Below, in pieces: positions 1-9,614 of a DNA stretch of 64,000 nt. The DNA lies in NCBI GenBank assembly GCA_035531675.1, contig DATKSL010000002.1, positions 1-64,000 on the forward strand, read 5' to 3'. The translations under genes were made by a program, and so were the position numbers. The notes beneath the pieces were generated by a model. It searched no databases. It was given only the letters and a program-made list of their open reading frames with translations, and was not told the origin of the DNA. Source of the stretch: JAJPIG01 sp035531675. GTDB taxonomy: Bacteria > Desulfobacterota > Binatia > Binatales > Binataceae. Numbering within the stretch: position 1 is the first letter of the stretch; each line of letters begins with the position of its first letter.

Positions 1-139
1 CCTCGAACGGCTCCTCGTCCTTGAACTCCGAGATCGGCGCGGTGAAGTGCTGCCACTGCCCCAGCAGATCGATGAACTTCAAGTCCACCATCACCGCCCC
101 CTTCTCCCGCATCATCTCCAATACTTGCTTCGGCGTCAC
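1..139 (-). CDS. glnA: glutamine synthetase, N-terminal part (runs off the left edge)
   Basis: Type I glutamine synthetase makes glutamine from glutamate, ammonia and ATP in the cytoplasm. Only the first 46 codons lie in the window. They read from a GTG at 139 (VTPKQVLEMMREKG, then VDLKFIDLLGQWQHFT), which is the beta-grasp N-terminus with the family hallmark D-L-x-G-x-W-Q-H. An AGGAGG ribosome site lies about 10 bases upstream of the GTG. A sigma-54 promoter at 178-192 precedes it, as expected for a nitrogen-regulated glnA. The catalytic domain and adenylylation site lie outside the window. Identity is secure from the N-terminus; the GTG start is likely because no in-frame ATG fits better. 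Confidence 0.9.
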   Translation of the reverse strand, partial: MTPKQVLEMMREKGAVMVDLKFIDLLGQWQHFTAPISEFKDEEPFE

Positions 140-177
140 TGAAAGGTTGCCTCCTAAGATTTTCTAGTGTTTATGGC

Positions 178-192
178 GCAAAATTCGTACCC
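178..192 (-). promoter_or_regulatory. sigma-54 (-24/-12) promoter of glnA
   Basis: Read on the minus strand the site is GGGTACGAATTTTGC. The sigma-54 consensus is TGGCAC-N5-TTGC. The invariant GG (-24) and GC (-12) are present at exactly the right spacing, as are A-C of the first box and TTGC of the second. Transcription would start near 166, giving a leader of about 27 bases that contains the AGGAGG ribosome site of glnA. The rpoN gene encoding sigma-54 lies 4 kb away. Confidence 0.7.
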
Positions 193-243
193 GTCGTTCG
201 CGCGGCGATCCAGGCCGGATAGCTTATCTTTCATGGCCTTTCA

Positions 244-262
244 ATGCTTAACGCTTAAGCAT
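244..262. promoter_or_regulatory. perfect palindrome upstream of the glnA sigma-54 promoter (candidate NtrC-type enhancer)
   Basis: ATGCTTAA-CGC-TTAAGCAT has 8-base perfect arms. Its outer TGC-N11-GCA matches the outer bases and length of the NtrC consensus TGCACC-N5-GGTGCA, although the inner bases differ. It lies about 52 bases upstream of the -24 box, within the range of bacterial enhancer-binding proteins. The binding protein is inferred, not shown. The rest of the 140-345 gap holds no gene. Confidence 0.45.
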
Positions 263-345
263 CTACCTACGGATTAGGCAGCATTGGGACAAGATTCCCC
301 GAAGTTTTCAGCAGTTTTAGCTAACGTGAGGGGATGGAATGAGCG

Positions 346-1080
346 TCAGTTCGCTTCGACCACGCGCTCCGTTTCGCCCTGATCGATCTTGATCGAGCTC
401 CAGCGCCGGTAGATCTCGCCGGCGGCGACGCATAGCAGGATTAGCCCGATCGCCAGCGCGAAACGTGGCGAGGCCGGATGCCACATCGAGTCGCCCAGGA
501 ACGCCCAGACGATAACGCCGGGGATCATGCCGATGATGCTCGCCCAGAAATAGTCGCGGAAGGTGATCGGCGAGGCCCCGGCCAGCAGGTTGAGCGCGTT
601 GTACGGAATCAGCGGCACCATCCGCAGATAGAAAACGATCTGGAAGCCGTGGCGCGCCACCCCCTGCATCAGGTAAATGAAGCGGCGGTTGACGGTGCGC
701 TCGACGAAGCGGCGGCCCAGAAAGCGGCCGGCCGCAAACGCGATCATCGCGCCCAGATAGGCGCCGATCAGCGAGTAGAACGATCCCCACAGCGTGCCGA
801 ATGCCAGCCCGCCCGCGAGCGTCATCACCGCGCCGGGCACCAGCATCGACGGCCCGATCGCATAGAACGTGATGAAGGCGAGCGGTCCCCAGATGCCCCA
901 GGACAGGATCTCGAGCTTGACCCGCGCGGGATCGTCGAACCATTCGGTGTGCGTCAGTAACAGGTACGCCGCCCCCGCCACCATCACCACCGCCAGCGCT
1001 ATGCGCAGCAGCGTCCCCGGCGAGAGCAGGCCGTGCCGCGGTCCGTGCGACGGGGCGTGAAATGTCGTCGCGGCAGCCAT
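346..1080 (-). CDS. VTT-domain (TVP38/TMEM64, DedA-like) membrane protein
   Basis: This is a 244-residue polytopic inner-membrane protein. After a short cytoplasmic N-terminus there is one membrane segment (about 22-45), then the VTT/SNARE-associated core. The core has the typical GxxxxFVPGA-like stretch (here IGPSMLVPGAVMTLAGG) and G-rich re-entrant helices (GAYLGAMIAFAAGRFLGRRF). A final hydrophobic segment precedes a charged tail. The superfamily includes lipid scramblases and undecaprenyl-phosphate flippases; the substrate here is unknown. It is convergent with nothing, reads towards glnA, and is divergent from the SDR gene at 1212. Length is normal for the family. Confidence 0.8.
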   Translation of the reverse strand: MAAATTFHAPSHGPRHGLLSPGTLLRIALAVVMVAGAAYLLLTHTEWFDDPARVKLEILSWGIWGPLAFITFYAIGPSMLVPGAVMTLAGGLAFGTLWGSFYSLIGAYLGAMIAFAAGRFLGRRFVERTVNRRFIYLMQGVARHGFQIVFYLRMVPLIPYNALNLLAGASPITFRDYFWASIIGMIPGVIVWAFLGDSMWHPASPRFALAIGLILLCVAAGEIYRRWSSIKIDQGETERVVEAN

Positions 1081-1211
1081 CCACCGTTTATGTTATGGGG
1101 CGGTATAACTTCAAACAAGCGAAAGTCGTTGTGGCCCAGCCTGATGGTGCATTAGAGTTGCGCCTGTCGGGTTTTTCGACCATCGATGCGTAGGACGGAG
1201 GCTAGTTGGCG

Positions 1212-1994
1212 ATGAACGAGTTGCAGGACAAAGTCGCGATTATCACCGGCGGCGGCCACGGTATCGGCAAGGCGATTGCCCTTGCCTATGCCGACGCGGG
1301 CGCGACGATCATGATTGCGGCGCGCGGCGTGCCGGCGATGGAAACGGCTTGCGCCGAGCTCAAGGCGCGCGGCGCGCGCGCCGGCCACGTCCAGGCCAGC
1401 GTCGTCAGCGAGGCCGATTGCGAGCGGATGGTGGCGCGGACGCTCGAGACCTTCGGACGGGTCGATATCCTGGTCAACAACGCCGGCGTGGCCGGCCCGA
1501 CCGCCCGCCTGACCGAAATCTCGCTGGCGCAATGGCAGGAAGTAATCGATATCAACCTGACCGGCTGCTGGCTCGCCTCACGCGCCGTGCTGCCGGCGAT
1601 GGCGCGCCAGGGCGGCGGCCATATCGTGAACGTCTCGTCGCTCGCCGGACGCGAGGCGTACCCGATGCGCTCGCCGTACGCGGCCTCGAAATGGGGACTG
1701 GTCGGGCTGACGCAAACGCTGGCGGCCGAATGGGGCCGCGACGGAGTCCGCGTCAACGCGATCTCGCCCGGACCGGTCGCCGGCCAGCGCATCGAGGAGG
1801 TCATCAAGGCCCGCGCCAAGGCGATGGGACTCCCCGAGGAGCAGGTGCGGCGCTCGATAGTGGGGCGCAGCGCGCTCCAACGGATGGTCAGCGAGGAGGA
1901 ATGCGCGCGCGTGGCGCTGTTCCTGGTCAGCGCACAAGCGGCGGCCGTTACCGGTCAGACCATCAACGTCGACGCCGGGATCGCGATGAGCTGA
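1212..1994 (+). CDS. SDR-family NAD(P)-dependent oxidoreductase
   Basis: This is a classical short-chain dehydrogenase/reductase of about 260 residues. The dinucleotide-binding motif is TGGGHGIGKAIA near residue 12, the NNAG motif follows about residue 88, and the catalytic S...YxxxK is present (VSSLAGREAYPMRSPYAASK). The sequence resembles FabG-type 3-oxoacyl reductases, but substrate cannot be called from sequence. ATG at 1212 is preferred; a TTG at 1206 in frame is only 4 bases from the GGAGG at 1197-1201, whereas the ATG is 10 bases away. The gene stands alone and converges on rapZ with a 16-base gap. Confidence 0.9.
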   Translation: MNELQDKVAIITGGGHGIGKAIALAYADAGATIMIAARGVPAMETACAELKARGARAGHVQASVVSEADCERMVARTLETFGRVDILVNNAGVAGPTARLTEISLAQWQEVIDINLTGCWLASRAVLPAMARQGGGHIVNVSSLAGREAYPMRSPYAASKWGLVGLTQTLAAEWGRDGVRVNAISPGPVAGQRIEEVIKARAKAMGLPEEQVRRSIVGRSALQRMVSEEECARVALFLVSAQAAAVTGQTINVDAGIAMS

Positions 1995-2010
1995 GCGCCG
2001 GCGGCCGGCT

Positions 2011-2913
2011 TCAGTCCGCGCGGGCGAGGTCGTGATGGCTCGCCTGCGCCTCCACGCCGGTGCTTGCCAGCCGCTCCTGGAGCGCGCTCACCAGCGCCGG
2101 CGAACGATGGCGCCCGCCCGTGCAGCCGATCCCGATAGTCAAATAGCTTTTGCCTTCGCGCTGGTAGAGCGGCAGCAAAAATTCCAGCAGCCGCACGATC
2201 TCGTCGATAAAGCGGCGCGCCTCGGCCTGGCCCAGCACGTAATCGCGGACCTTGGGCTCGAGCCCATCGCTGGCGCGCAGTTCCGGCACGAAGAACGGAT
2301 TGGGAATGAAGCGCGCGTCGAGCACCAGATCGAGACCGACCGGCAGGCCGTACTTGTAGCCGAACGACACCAGCATCACCGCCATCGAAGCGCCCCCGCC
2401 GGCGCCCATCACGTAAGCGGTCACGACTTCGCGCAGCTCGTGGACGGTAAGCGTGGTGGTATCGATCACACGGCTGGCGCGCTCGCGCATCTCGGCCAGG
2501 GCGAGGCGCTCGCGCCGGATGCTGTCGGCGACGCTCTGTCCTTCCTCGGCCATCGGATGAGGCCGGCGGCTCTCAGAGTAGCGCCGCGCCAGGACCTCGT
2601 CGGAAGCATCGGTAAAGACCACTTCGGGACGGATACCGTCGCGCTCGAGCTCGGCGAAGATGCTGGGCCACTGCGGAAAGAACATCCGCTCGCGCGGATC
2701 GATCCCCAGCGCGATGCCCTTGAGATTCGGATCGTGTGCGATCGCCAGCCTGACCACCTCCGGCGCCAGCGCCACCGGCAGATTATCGACGCAGTAGAGA
2801 CCGAGGTCTTCGAGCACGCGCAGCACCGAGGCGCGTCCCGACCCGGAGACGCCGGTGACGACGATGAGGCGCGTGGTCAGCGCCTGCCGTCCTGCTCTGC
2901 TACGCGTCGCCAT
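2011..2913 (-). CDS. rapZ: RapZ-family nucleotide-binding / RNase adapter protein
   Basis: The protein has 300 residues, the normal RapZ length. In enterobacteria RapZ binds GlmZ RNA for RNase E and senses glucosamine-6-phosphate; elsewhere the role is less clear. The N-terminal NTPase-like domain includes LEDLGLYCVDNLP, and the C-terminal domain carries the RapZ signature GIGCTGGRHRSPAL. The P-loop is degenerate: residues 21-29 read GVSGSGRAS, with Arg in place of the catalytic Lys and Ala in place of the following Ser/Thr. It is the last gene of the lpt-rpoN-hpf-ptsN-rapZ series, as in E. coli, though with a 102-base gap after ptsN. Confidence 0.92.
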   Translation of the reverse strand: MATRSRAGRQALTTRLIVVTGVSGSGRASVLRVLEDLGLYCVDNLPVALAPEVVRLAIAHDPNLKGIALGIDPRERMFFPQWPSIFAELERDGIRPEVVFTDASDEVLARRYSESRRPHPMAEEGQSVADSIRRERLALAEMRERASRVIDTTTLTVHELREVVTAYVMGAGGGASMAVMLVSFGYKYGLPVGLDLVLDARFIPNPFFVPELRASDGLEPKVRDYVLGQAEARRFIDEIVRLLEFLLPLYQREGKSYLTIGIGCTGGRHRSPALVSALQERLASTGVEAQASHHDLARAD

Positions 2914-3015
2914 CGGATTGGGCCGCGGGCGGGCGCCGGCCGGAGGCCGGACCCGGATGCGATCGAGTTTGCGGGCGGGGCGGAAGCGGGCCGGCGCGTT
3001 GGCCCAGGCGTCATC

Positions 3016-3477
3016 TCAGTACCGTCCGTCTTCTTCCTTGATCAGACGGAAAATCTCGGCGCTGTCGGGAGCCTTGAGCAGGCGATCGCGAAAGGCCGCA
3101 TCCTTGAGCAGCCGCGAGACCCGGGCCAGCGCCTTGAGATGCAGGCTGGTGGAATCCTCGGGCGCGACCAGCATGAAGAACAGATGGGTGACGTTGCCGT
3201 CGAGCGACTCGAAATCGACGCCCGTCAAATTGCGACCGAAGACGCCGAGGATTTTGCTGACGCCCTTGATCTTGCCGTGCGGAATCGCGATGCCGTCGCC
3301 GATCGCAGTCGAACCCAGCCGCTCGCGCTCCATCAGCACCGCGGTCAGTTCCTCAATGTGGATCTCCCGATGCTGATCCGCCAGGCAGCTCGCCAGCTCG
3401 CGCAGGATGGCCGGCTTGTTGGCGCCTTTAAGGTCGGGTAGTACGCTTTCGGGGTCGAGAATATCGGTGATCTTCAT
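3016..3477 (-). CDS. ptsN: PTS IIA-like nitrogen-regulatory protein (EIIA-Ntr)
   Basis: EIIA-Ntr is a cytoplasmic phosphocarrier of the nitrogen PTS, which modulates potassium uptake and other targets rather than moving sugar. The 153-residue protein is a single PTS IIA type 2 domain. The phosphorylated histidine is His67 in AIGDGIAIPHGKI, the canonical context. It lies between hpf and rapZ, the conserved order around rpoN. No NPr gene is seen in the window, so the phosphate donor must be encoded elsewhere. Confidence 0.93.
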   Translation of the reverse strand: MKITDILDPESVLPDLKGANKPAILRELASCLADQHREIHIEELTAVLMERERLGSTAIGDGIAIPHGKIKGVSKILGVFGRNLTGVDFESLDGNVTHLFFMLVAPEDSTSLHLKALARVSRLLKDAAFRDRLLKAPDSAEIFRLIKEEDGRY

Positions 3478-3557
3478 GGAACGGTTTCTACGCTAGCAAC
3501 AGTCGATGCCAGATGCGATGGCGCGACACAGCGCCCGCGATCCGGCAACGCCATCGG

Positions 3558-4010
3558 TCATGAGCGCTCGGGTTTGGCCCCGGGCGCAGTCTCGGTCGCG
3601 CTCAGGACCTCGCCCGTCGAGCGCGTGCGCACCCGTTTGGTGACGGTCTTTTCGCGATGCTTGCGAAGCTGGCTGCCGAGCTTGTCGGCCAGCAGGTCGA
3701 TGACCGAGTAGAGGTCCTTGGTCTCCTCCTGCGCGGCGACGATGAGATCGCCGGATTTGAAGGTCGCCTCGCCGTTCTGCCGATACTTGTCGACCCCCAG
3801 GATCAGATGGACTTCGCAGGCCCGCCTGAGGAACTTGGATAGATGCGAGAGCTTGCGTTCGGCGTAATCGCGTATCGCCGGGGTCGGCTCGACATGCCGA
3901 AAGGTCACCGTCACTATCGCTGCCGGCACCTCTGCGCGCTTGCGACGGCGCACCTGGCGGGCGACTTCGCGGGTCCGTTTGCCACTTTTCATATCGTTGT
4001 TAGACGTCAT
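3558..4010 (-). CDS. hpf: ribosome hibernation-promoting factor (HPF/YfiA family)
   Basis: The protein has 150 residues. After a basic N-terminal stretch of about 30 residues comes the S30AE domain, starting VTVTFRHVEPTPAIRDYAERKL and continuing with the LGVDKYRQNGEATF strand region. It binds the 30S decoding site and promotes ribosome dimerisation or silencing in stationary phase. It lacks the long-HPF dimerisation domain, so it is a short type with an added basic N-terminus. ATG overlaps the rpoN stop (ATGA), which implies translational coupling. An internal start after the basic stretch is possible. Confidence 0.9.
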   Translation of the reverse strand: MTSNNDMKSGKRTREVARQVRRRKRAEVPAAIVTVTFRHVEPTPAIRDYAERKLSHLSKFLRRACEVHLILGVDKYRQNGEATFKSGDLIVAAQEETKDLYSVIDLLADKLGSQLRKHREKTVTKRVRTRSTGEVLSATETAPGAKPERS

Positions 4011-5623
4011 CGGTAACCATTTTGCTTCAGCTTGGCGGCCGTACCGAGTTGTTTGCGGCGCGCCGAAGGCAGGATGCCGAGCGCCTCGCGATACTTGGCG
4101 ACGGTGCGCCGGGCGATGTTGATGTTCTGGGCGCGAAGGATTTCGGCGATCGCCTGGTCCGAGAGCGGCCCCTCGTGACGCTCCCTGGCGACCAGCGCGC
4201 GGATCTTCTCCTTGACGGTCTCCGCGCTCACGTCTCCACCCCCGTCGTTGGCCCTGACTCCCGAGGTGAAGAAGAACTTGAGTTCGAAAATCCCCTGCGG
4301 CGTATGGGCGTACTTGTTGGCGGTGGCGCGGCTGATGGTCGACTCGTGCATCCCAATATCGTCGGCCACGTCCTTGAGCACCAGCGGCTTGAGGCGGCTC
4401 ACGCCATGCTCGAAGAATTCGCGCTGGAACTTGACGATCGAATTGGCGACTTTGAAGATCGTCTGCTGGCGCTGGTAGATCGATTTCACCAGCCAGCGCG
4501 CCGAGCGCAGCCGCTCCTGCAGATAATCGCGGGTCTCATTGTTGACCGCGCTGTCATTCAACACCCGCTGGTAGTAGCTCGCCAGACGCAGGCGCGGCAC
4601 CGCGTCCTCGTTGAGCGTGACCAGGAAGTTGTCGCCGACCTTCTGGATATAAACATCGGGAACGACGTAGATCGGCTCCTGGCCGCCGTAGTCGCGGCCC
4701 GGCTTGGGCTCCAGCAGCGCGATAACCTTGATGGCCTGCCCGGCCATCTCGATCGACACTCCCAGCGCCTTGGCGATCTCGGGATAGCGATGCTTCTCGA
4801 GCATCTCCATGTGGTTGGCGACGATCCGCGCCGCCAGCGACTGCTCCATCCCGAGGTTGCGCAACTGGATCGCCAGGCACTCGCGCAAATCGCGCGCGCC
4901 TACGCCGGGCGGGTCGAAGCGCTGGATCTGGCCAAGCACGCGGGCGACCGCGGCCGGCTCGATCTCAAGCTGCGCCGCCAACTCCTCGAGCGGCGTTTCG
5001 AGGTAACCGTCGTCGCTCAGGTTGTAGATGATGGTGGCGCCAATCTGCTGGTCGTCGGCGCCCAGGCTCGACATCCGCAGTTGCCACATCAGGTGGTCTT
5101 CGAGCGAGCTCTTGCGCGTGAGCGTACTCTCGAGCGACGGCCGATCCTCATCACTCGGCCCGCTGAAGGAGCCTTCCTGCCAGTTGTTGGAATAGTTTTC
5201 GACGTATTCGCGCCAGTCGATCTTGTCGAGCCCGTTGTCTTCCTTGATTTCGACCGCCGCGTCGTGCGCCTCGCCGACCGCCGGCGTCGACGGGATTTCA
5301 GCCACCGCCGGCAGCTCCCACGAATCGCCGGGCTCCGCCGCTGCCTCGCCGGCCGGGGCCTCGGCCGCGAGCGGCTCGCCATTGGGCGCCGGCGTGTCGC
5401 CGTTGGTGTAGCTCTCGGCGTCGCTCATCGCGGTGGTGCTGATTTCGCTCGGACTGGAATCAAGCGGCTCGAGCATCGGATTACGTTCGAGCTCGCTCTG
5501 GATGACGGTTTCGAGCTCGGGCAGCGACAGTTGCAGAATTTTTATCGCCTGCTGGAGCTGCGGCGTCATCACCAGCTGCTGGCGCAGCCGCAGGTCCTGA
5601 CCGAGTTTTACTTCAAATGCCAT
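4007..5623 (-). CDS. rpoN: RNA polymerase sigma-54 factor
   Basis: The 538-residue protein has all three sigma-54 regions. Region I is glutamine- and leucine-rich (RLRQQLVMTPQLQQAIKILQ). An acidic, Ala/Pro-rich region II spans about residues 60-150. The core-binding and DNA-binding region III ends in the RpoN box ARRTVAKYRE near residue 518. It directs transcription from -24/-12 promoters together with enhancer-binding ATPases; one such promoter lies before glnA in this window. It is 6 bases downstream of lptA and overlaps hpf by 4 bases. Confidence 0.97.
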   Translation of the reverse strand: MAFEVKLGQDLRLRQQLVMTPQLQQAIKILQLSLPELETVIQSELERNPMLEPLDSSPSEISTTAMSDAESYTNGDTPAPNGEPLAAEAPAGEAAAEPGDSWELPAVAEIPSTPAVGEAHDAAVEIKEDNGLDKIDWREYVENYSNNWQEGSFSGPSDEDRPSLESTLTRKSSLEDHLMWQLRMSSLGADDQQIGATIIYNLSDDGYLETPLEELAAQLEIEPAAVARVLGQIQRFDPPGVGARDLRECLAIQLRNLGMEQSLAARIVANHMEMLEKHRYPEIAKALGVSIEMAGQAIKVIALLEPKPGRDYGGQEPIYVVPDVYIQKVGDNFLVTLNEDAVPRLRLASYYQRVLNDSAVNNETRDYLQERLRSARWLVKSIYQRQQTIFKVANSIVKFQREFFEHGVSRLKPLVLKDVADDIGMHESTISRATANKYAHTPQGIFELKFFFTSGVRANDGGGDVSAETVKEKIRALVARERHEGPLSDQAIAEILRAQNINIARRTVAKYREALGILPSARRKQLGTAAKLKQNGYR

Positions 5624-5629
5624 CGACTT

Positions 5630-6433
5630 TCAGTGTCCCGGAGCTGCCACCGGCGCGCCAGGCGAATTAGCGCCCGCCGCGGCGGGATCGGCGGCCGTCG
5701 ACTGGTCGGCCGCCGCTCCGGACACCCCATTATCCGGGGTTTGTGACTGTCGAGGGAAGATCAGGGCGTGGGCATGTTCGACCACGCTTTTGCCCGTATC
5801 CAGATGCACCGTGATGCGATCGCCGGTAATCACGTCGGGACCGTCGTGCACCACCGGATTCCCGGTCATCACCACCGTCTGGCTCTTCTGGTTCATCACC
5901 GCATGATCGCTGGTCGCCCATCTGGCGCCCTGCGTGATGCGGACGTTGCCGTCGGCCGTCAGGTCCTTGACGTCCTTGAAATTCTGCTCGTAATTGACGT
6001 GCAGCACGTCGCTGCTCAGTTGGCTGCCGGATTGCGCGGCATGGACGTGACCGCTGAACAAAACCGACTTGCCCTTGTAATCGAGCGACAGCGTATCCGA
6101 CTGGATGTTGATTGGACCCTTGCTCGAGGTCAGCCCCGCAAACCCGTTGTCTTTCTCATCCGAGCTGGCATCGGTCGCGCTGCCGGTCTTGGCCGCCGAC
6201 CGTTCGGCGCCGGCCTTCGCTGCAGATTTCCGTCTCGCATGATGGGGAGACTTCGCGGCTGACGACGATTCGACGGCGACCGTGGACCCCTGGGCGGACG
6301 CCGGCCGCGGATCGAACGCTAGCAGCGTTGCGATCGCCAACGGCGCAGCCAGGGCAATCGACAACCGCCGGCGCCATCTTGAGCCGTCCGGCCGCAGCCC
6401 GCGGCGATCAGGATTTCTGCCGAGGTTTGGCAC
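5630..6433 (-). CDS. lptA: LPS transport periplasmic protein LptA (OstA-like)
   Basis: LptA forms the periplasmic bridge that carries LPS from LptBFG-LptC to LptDE. The 267-residue protein starts at a GTG, has a basic N-terminus and a signal peptide ending near PRPASA (about 48), then an Ala/Lys-rich linker. The OstA/LptA beta-jellyroll follows (PINIQSDTLSLDYKGKSV, then LTADGNVRITQGARWATSD). A Pro/Ala-rich tail ends the protein. It overlaps the 3' end of lptC by 26 bases. The next gene is rpoN, with no lptB between them. Confidence 0.85.
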   Translation of the reverse strand: MPNLGRNPDRRGLRPDGSRWRRRLSIALAAPLAIATLLAFDPRPASAQGSTVAVESSSAAKSPHHARRKSAAKAGAERSAAKTGSATDASSDEKDNGFAGLTSSKGPINIQSDTLSLDYKGKSVLFSGHVHAAQSGSQLSSDVLHVNYEQNFKDVKDLTADGNVRITQGARWATSDHAVMNQKSQTVVMTGNPVVHDGPDVITGDRITVHLDTGKSVVEHAHALIFPRQSQTPDNGVSGAAADQSTAADPAAAGANSPGAPVAAPGH

Positions 6434-7013
6434 TGTTGTTCGAATCCTGGATTATTTCGGTATTGACCCGGCCGCCGAGATTGAATTGCTGCTGGCGGGG
6501 ATGGCCGCTCAGTCCGACCCCGGTCACCTTGATGCCCTGGCCGACGACCGTCACGCTGCCGGGCGCGCTGATCGAGTCGCTATCGGGGAAGAAGGTGGCC
6601 CGGTCGGTGGTCAACAGGAACTCGCCATAGTGGACCATGACCCCGCCGCTCATGTCGGCCTGTTGCACATGATTTCCCTTCATATGGAGCTTCACGGCCG
6701 GCGCGTCGAGCATCACCGCTTTGCCGTCCGAGGCGATCATCGTAACCTTGGCATCCTTGAGCATGACGGAAGTCTTGTCATCGGAATAACTCGCATCGCG
6801 TGCCGTCAGCACCCATTCCTTCTGGCCGCCCTTCATCTGGGTCCAATGAAAGTTGTGCGCGTGCAACAGCGCTCCCGGCACCAGTCCCACCAGCTGGCTG
6901 GCACGGCGTTGCGGTGAACGCCTGCGGACCACGCCGATGGTAACGATCAGGATCGCGCTGAGGGCCACTATCCCAAACCCGGCCAAGATTTTGGCTATAC
7001 GTTTGGGACTCAT
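6408..7013 (-). CDS. lptC: LPS export ABC transporter periplasmic protein LptC
   Basis: LptC accepts LPS from the LptBFG transporter and hands it to LptA. The 201-residue protein has a single N-terminal membrane anchor (IAKILAGFGIVALSAILIVT) and a periplasmic LptC/OstA-type beta fold with the typical WVLTARDASY and MTGxGV-like strands (VTVVGQGIKVTGVGLSG). It directly precedes lptA. The 105 bases between it and kdsA contain no gene; kdsD and kdsC, often found here, are missing. Confidence 0.85.
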   Translation of the reverse strand: MSPKRIAKILAGFGIVALSAILIVTIGVVRRRSPQRRASQLVGLVPGALLHAHNFHWTQMKGGQKEWVLTARDASYSDDKTSVMLKDAKVTMIASDGKAVMLDAPAVKLHMKGNHVQQADMSGGVMVHYGEFLLTTDRATFFPDSDSISAPGSVTVVGQGIKVTGVGLSGHPRQQQFNLGGRVNTEIIQDSNNSAKPRQKS

Positions 7014-7118
7014 GATTTTGCTTCCCAGCCATTAGAAAGTATCAGGCAGATTTTTTGATGTAAACCAAAGGCGGAAGAAGCAGCGCTGGCGTAGGCTTTG
7101 TCAATCTCGGAAAGCTAA

Positions 7119-7945
7119 CTAAACCCGGCCCTGGCGCGTTATCGCGTCGATACGCGACAGGTCGGCGAGCAGCGCGGGCAGCTCCGCGAGCGCGTAGGAA
7201 TTGGGTCCGTCGCTCAGCGCGCGCGCCGGATCCTCGTGCACTTCCATGAACACTCCGTCGACCCCGACCGCCACCGCCGCGCGCGCCAGCGGGGCGATAA
7301 ACTCGCGCTGGCCCTCGGAGCGATCGCCGCCGGCGCCCGGCAACTGCACCGAGTGGGTGGCGTCGAAGACGATCGGGTAACCGAACTCGCGCATGATCAC
7401 CAGCGAGCGAAAATCCGACACCAAGTTGTTGTAGCCGAACGAAAAGCCGCGCTCGGTCACGATCAGACGCCGGTTACCGCAGCTCTCGGCCTTGGCGATC
7501 ACCGCGCGCATATCCCACGGGGCGAGGAACTGGCCCTTCTTCAGATTCACCGCACAGCCGCTGGCCGCCGCCGCTATCACCAGGTCGGTCTGCCGCGAGA
7601 GCAGCGCCGGCACCTGCAGGATATCGACCACGCCGGCCGCGGCGGCCACCTGATGCGGCTCGTGCACGTCAGTCAGCACGGCGACGCCGACCTCGCGCTT
7701 GACGCGCTCGAGGATCCGGAGTCCCTGCTCGAGTCCCGGGCCGCGAAACGAGCTATGGCTGGTGCGATTGGCCTTGTCGAATGAGCATTTGAACACGAAC
7801 GGCAGTTCGGCGGCGCGGGCGATGGCCGCGAGGCGCTCGGCGTGGCGCAGGCACGATTGCTCGTTCTCGATCACGCACGGTCCGGCGATCAGCACCAGGC
7901 GCGGGCCGCCGAAGATCGCCTCGCCCACCCGGACCTGGTTGACGG

Positions 7946-7949
<4 letters not shown>
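7119..7949 (-). CDS. kdsA: 3-deoxy-8-phosphooctulonate synthase (Kdo-8-P synthase)
   Basis: KdsA condenses phosphoenolpyruvate with arabinose-5-phosphate to give Kdo-8-phosphate, the committed step to the Kdo of LPS. The 276-residue TIM barrel shows the expected motifs: LIAGPCVIEN near the start, FKCSFDKANRTS, TDVHEP, and DATHSVQLPG near residue 200. The GTG start overlaps the pyrG stop by 4 bases, so the two genes are probably translationally coupled. Confidence 0.96.
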
Positions 7950-9598
<1,649 letters not shown>

Positions 9599-9614
9599 TG
9601 ATGGCCCTCCCCGC

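Noticed and set aside
2032..3441. Long plus-strand open frame antisense to rapZ and ptsN
   Set aside because: Both minus-strand genes have clear family motifs and normal length. The antisense frame arises from GC-rich codon structure and has His/Arg/Asp-rich nonsense composition. The same holds for frames antisense to rpoN, pyrG, nuoL, groEL, metG and others.
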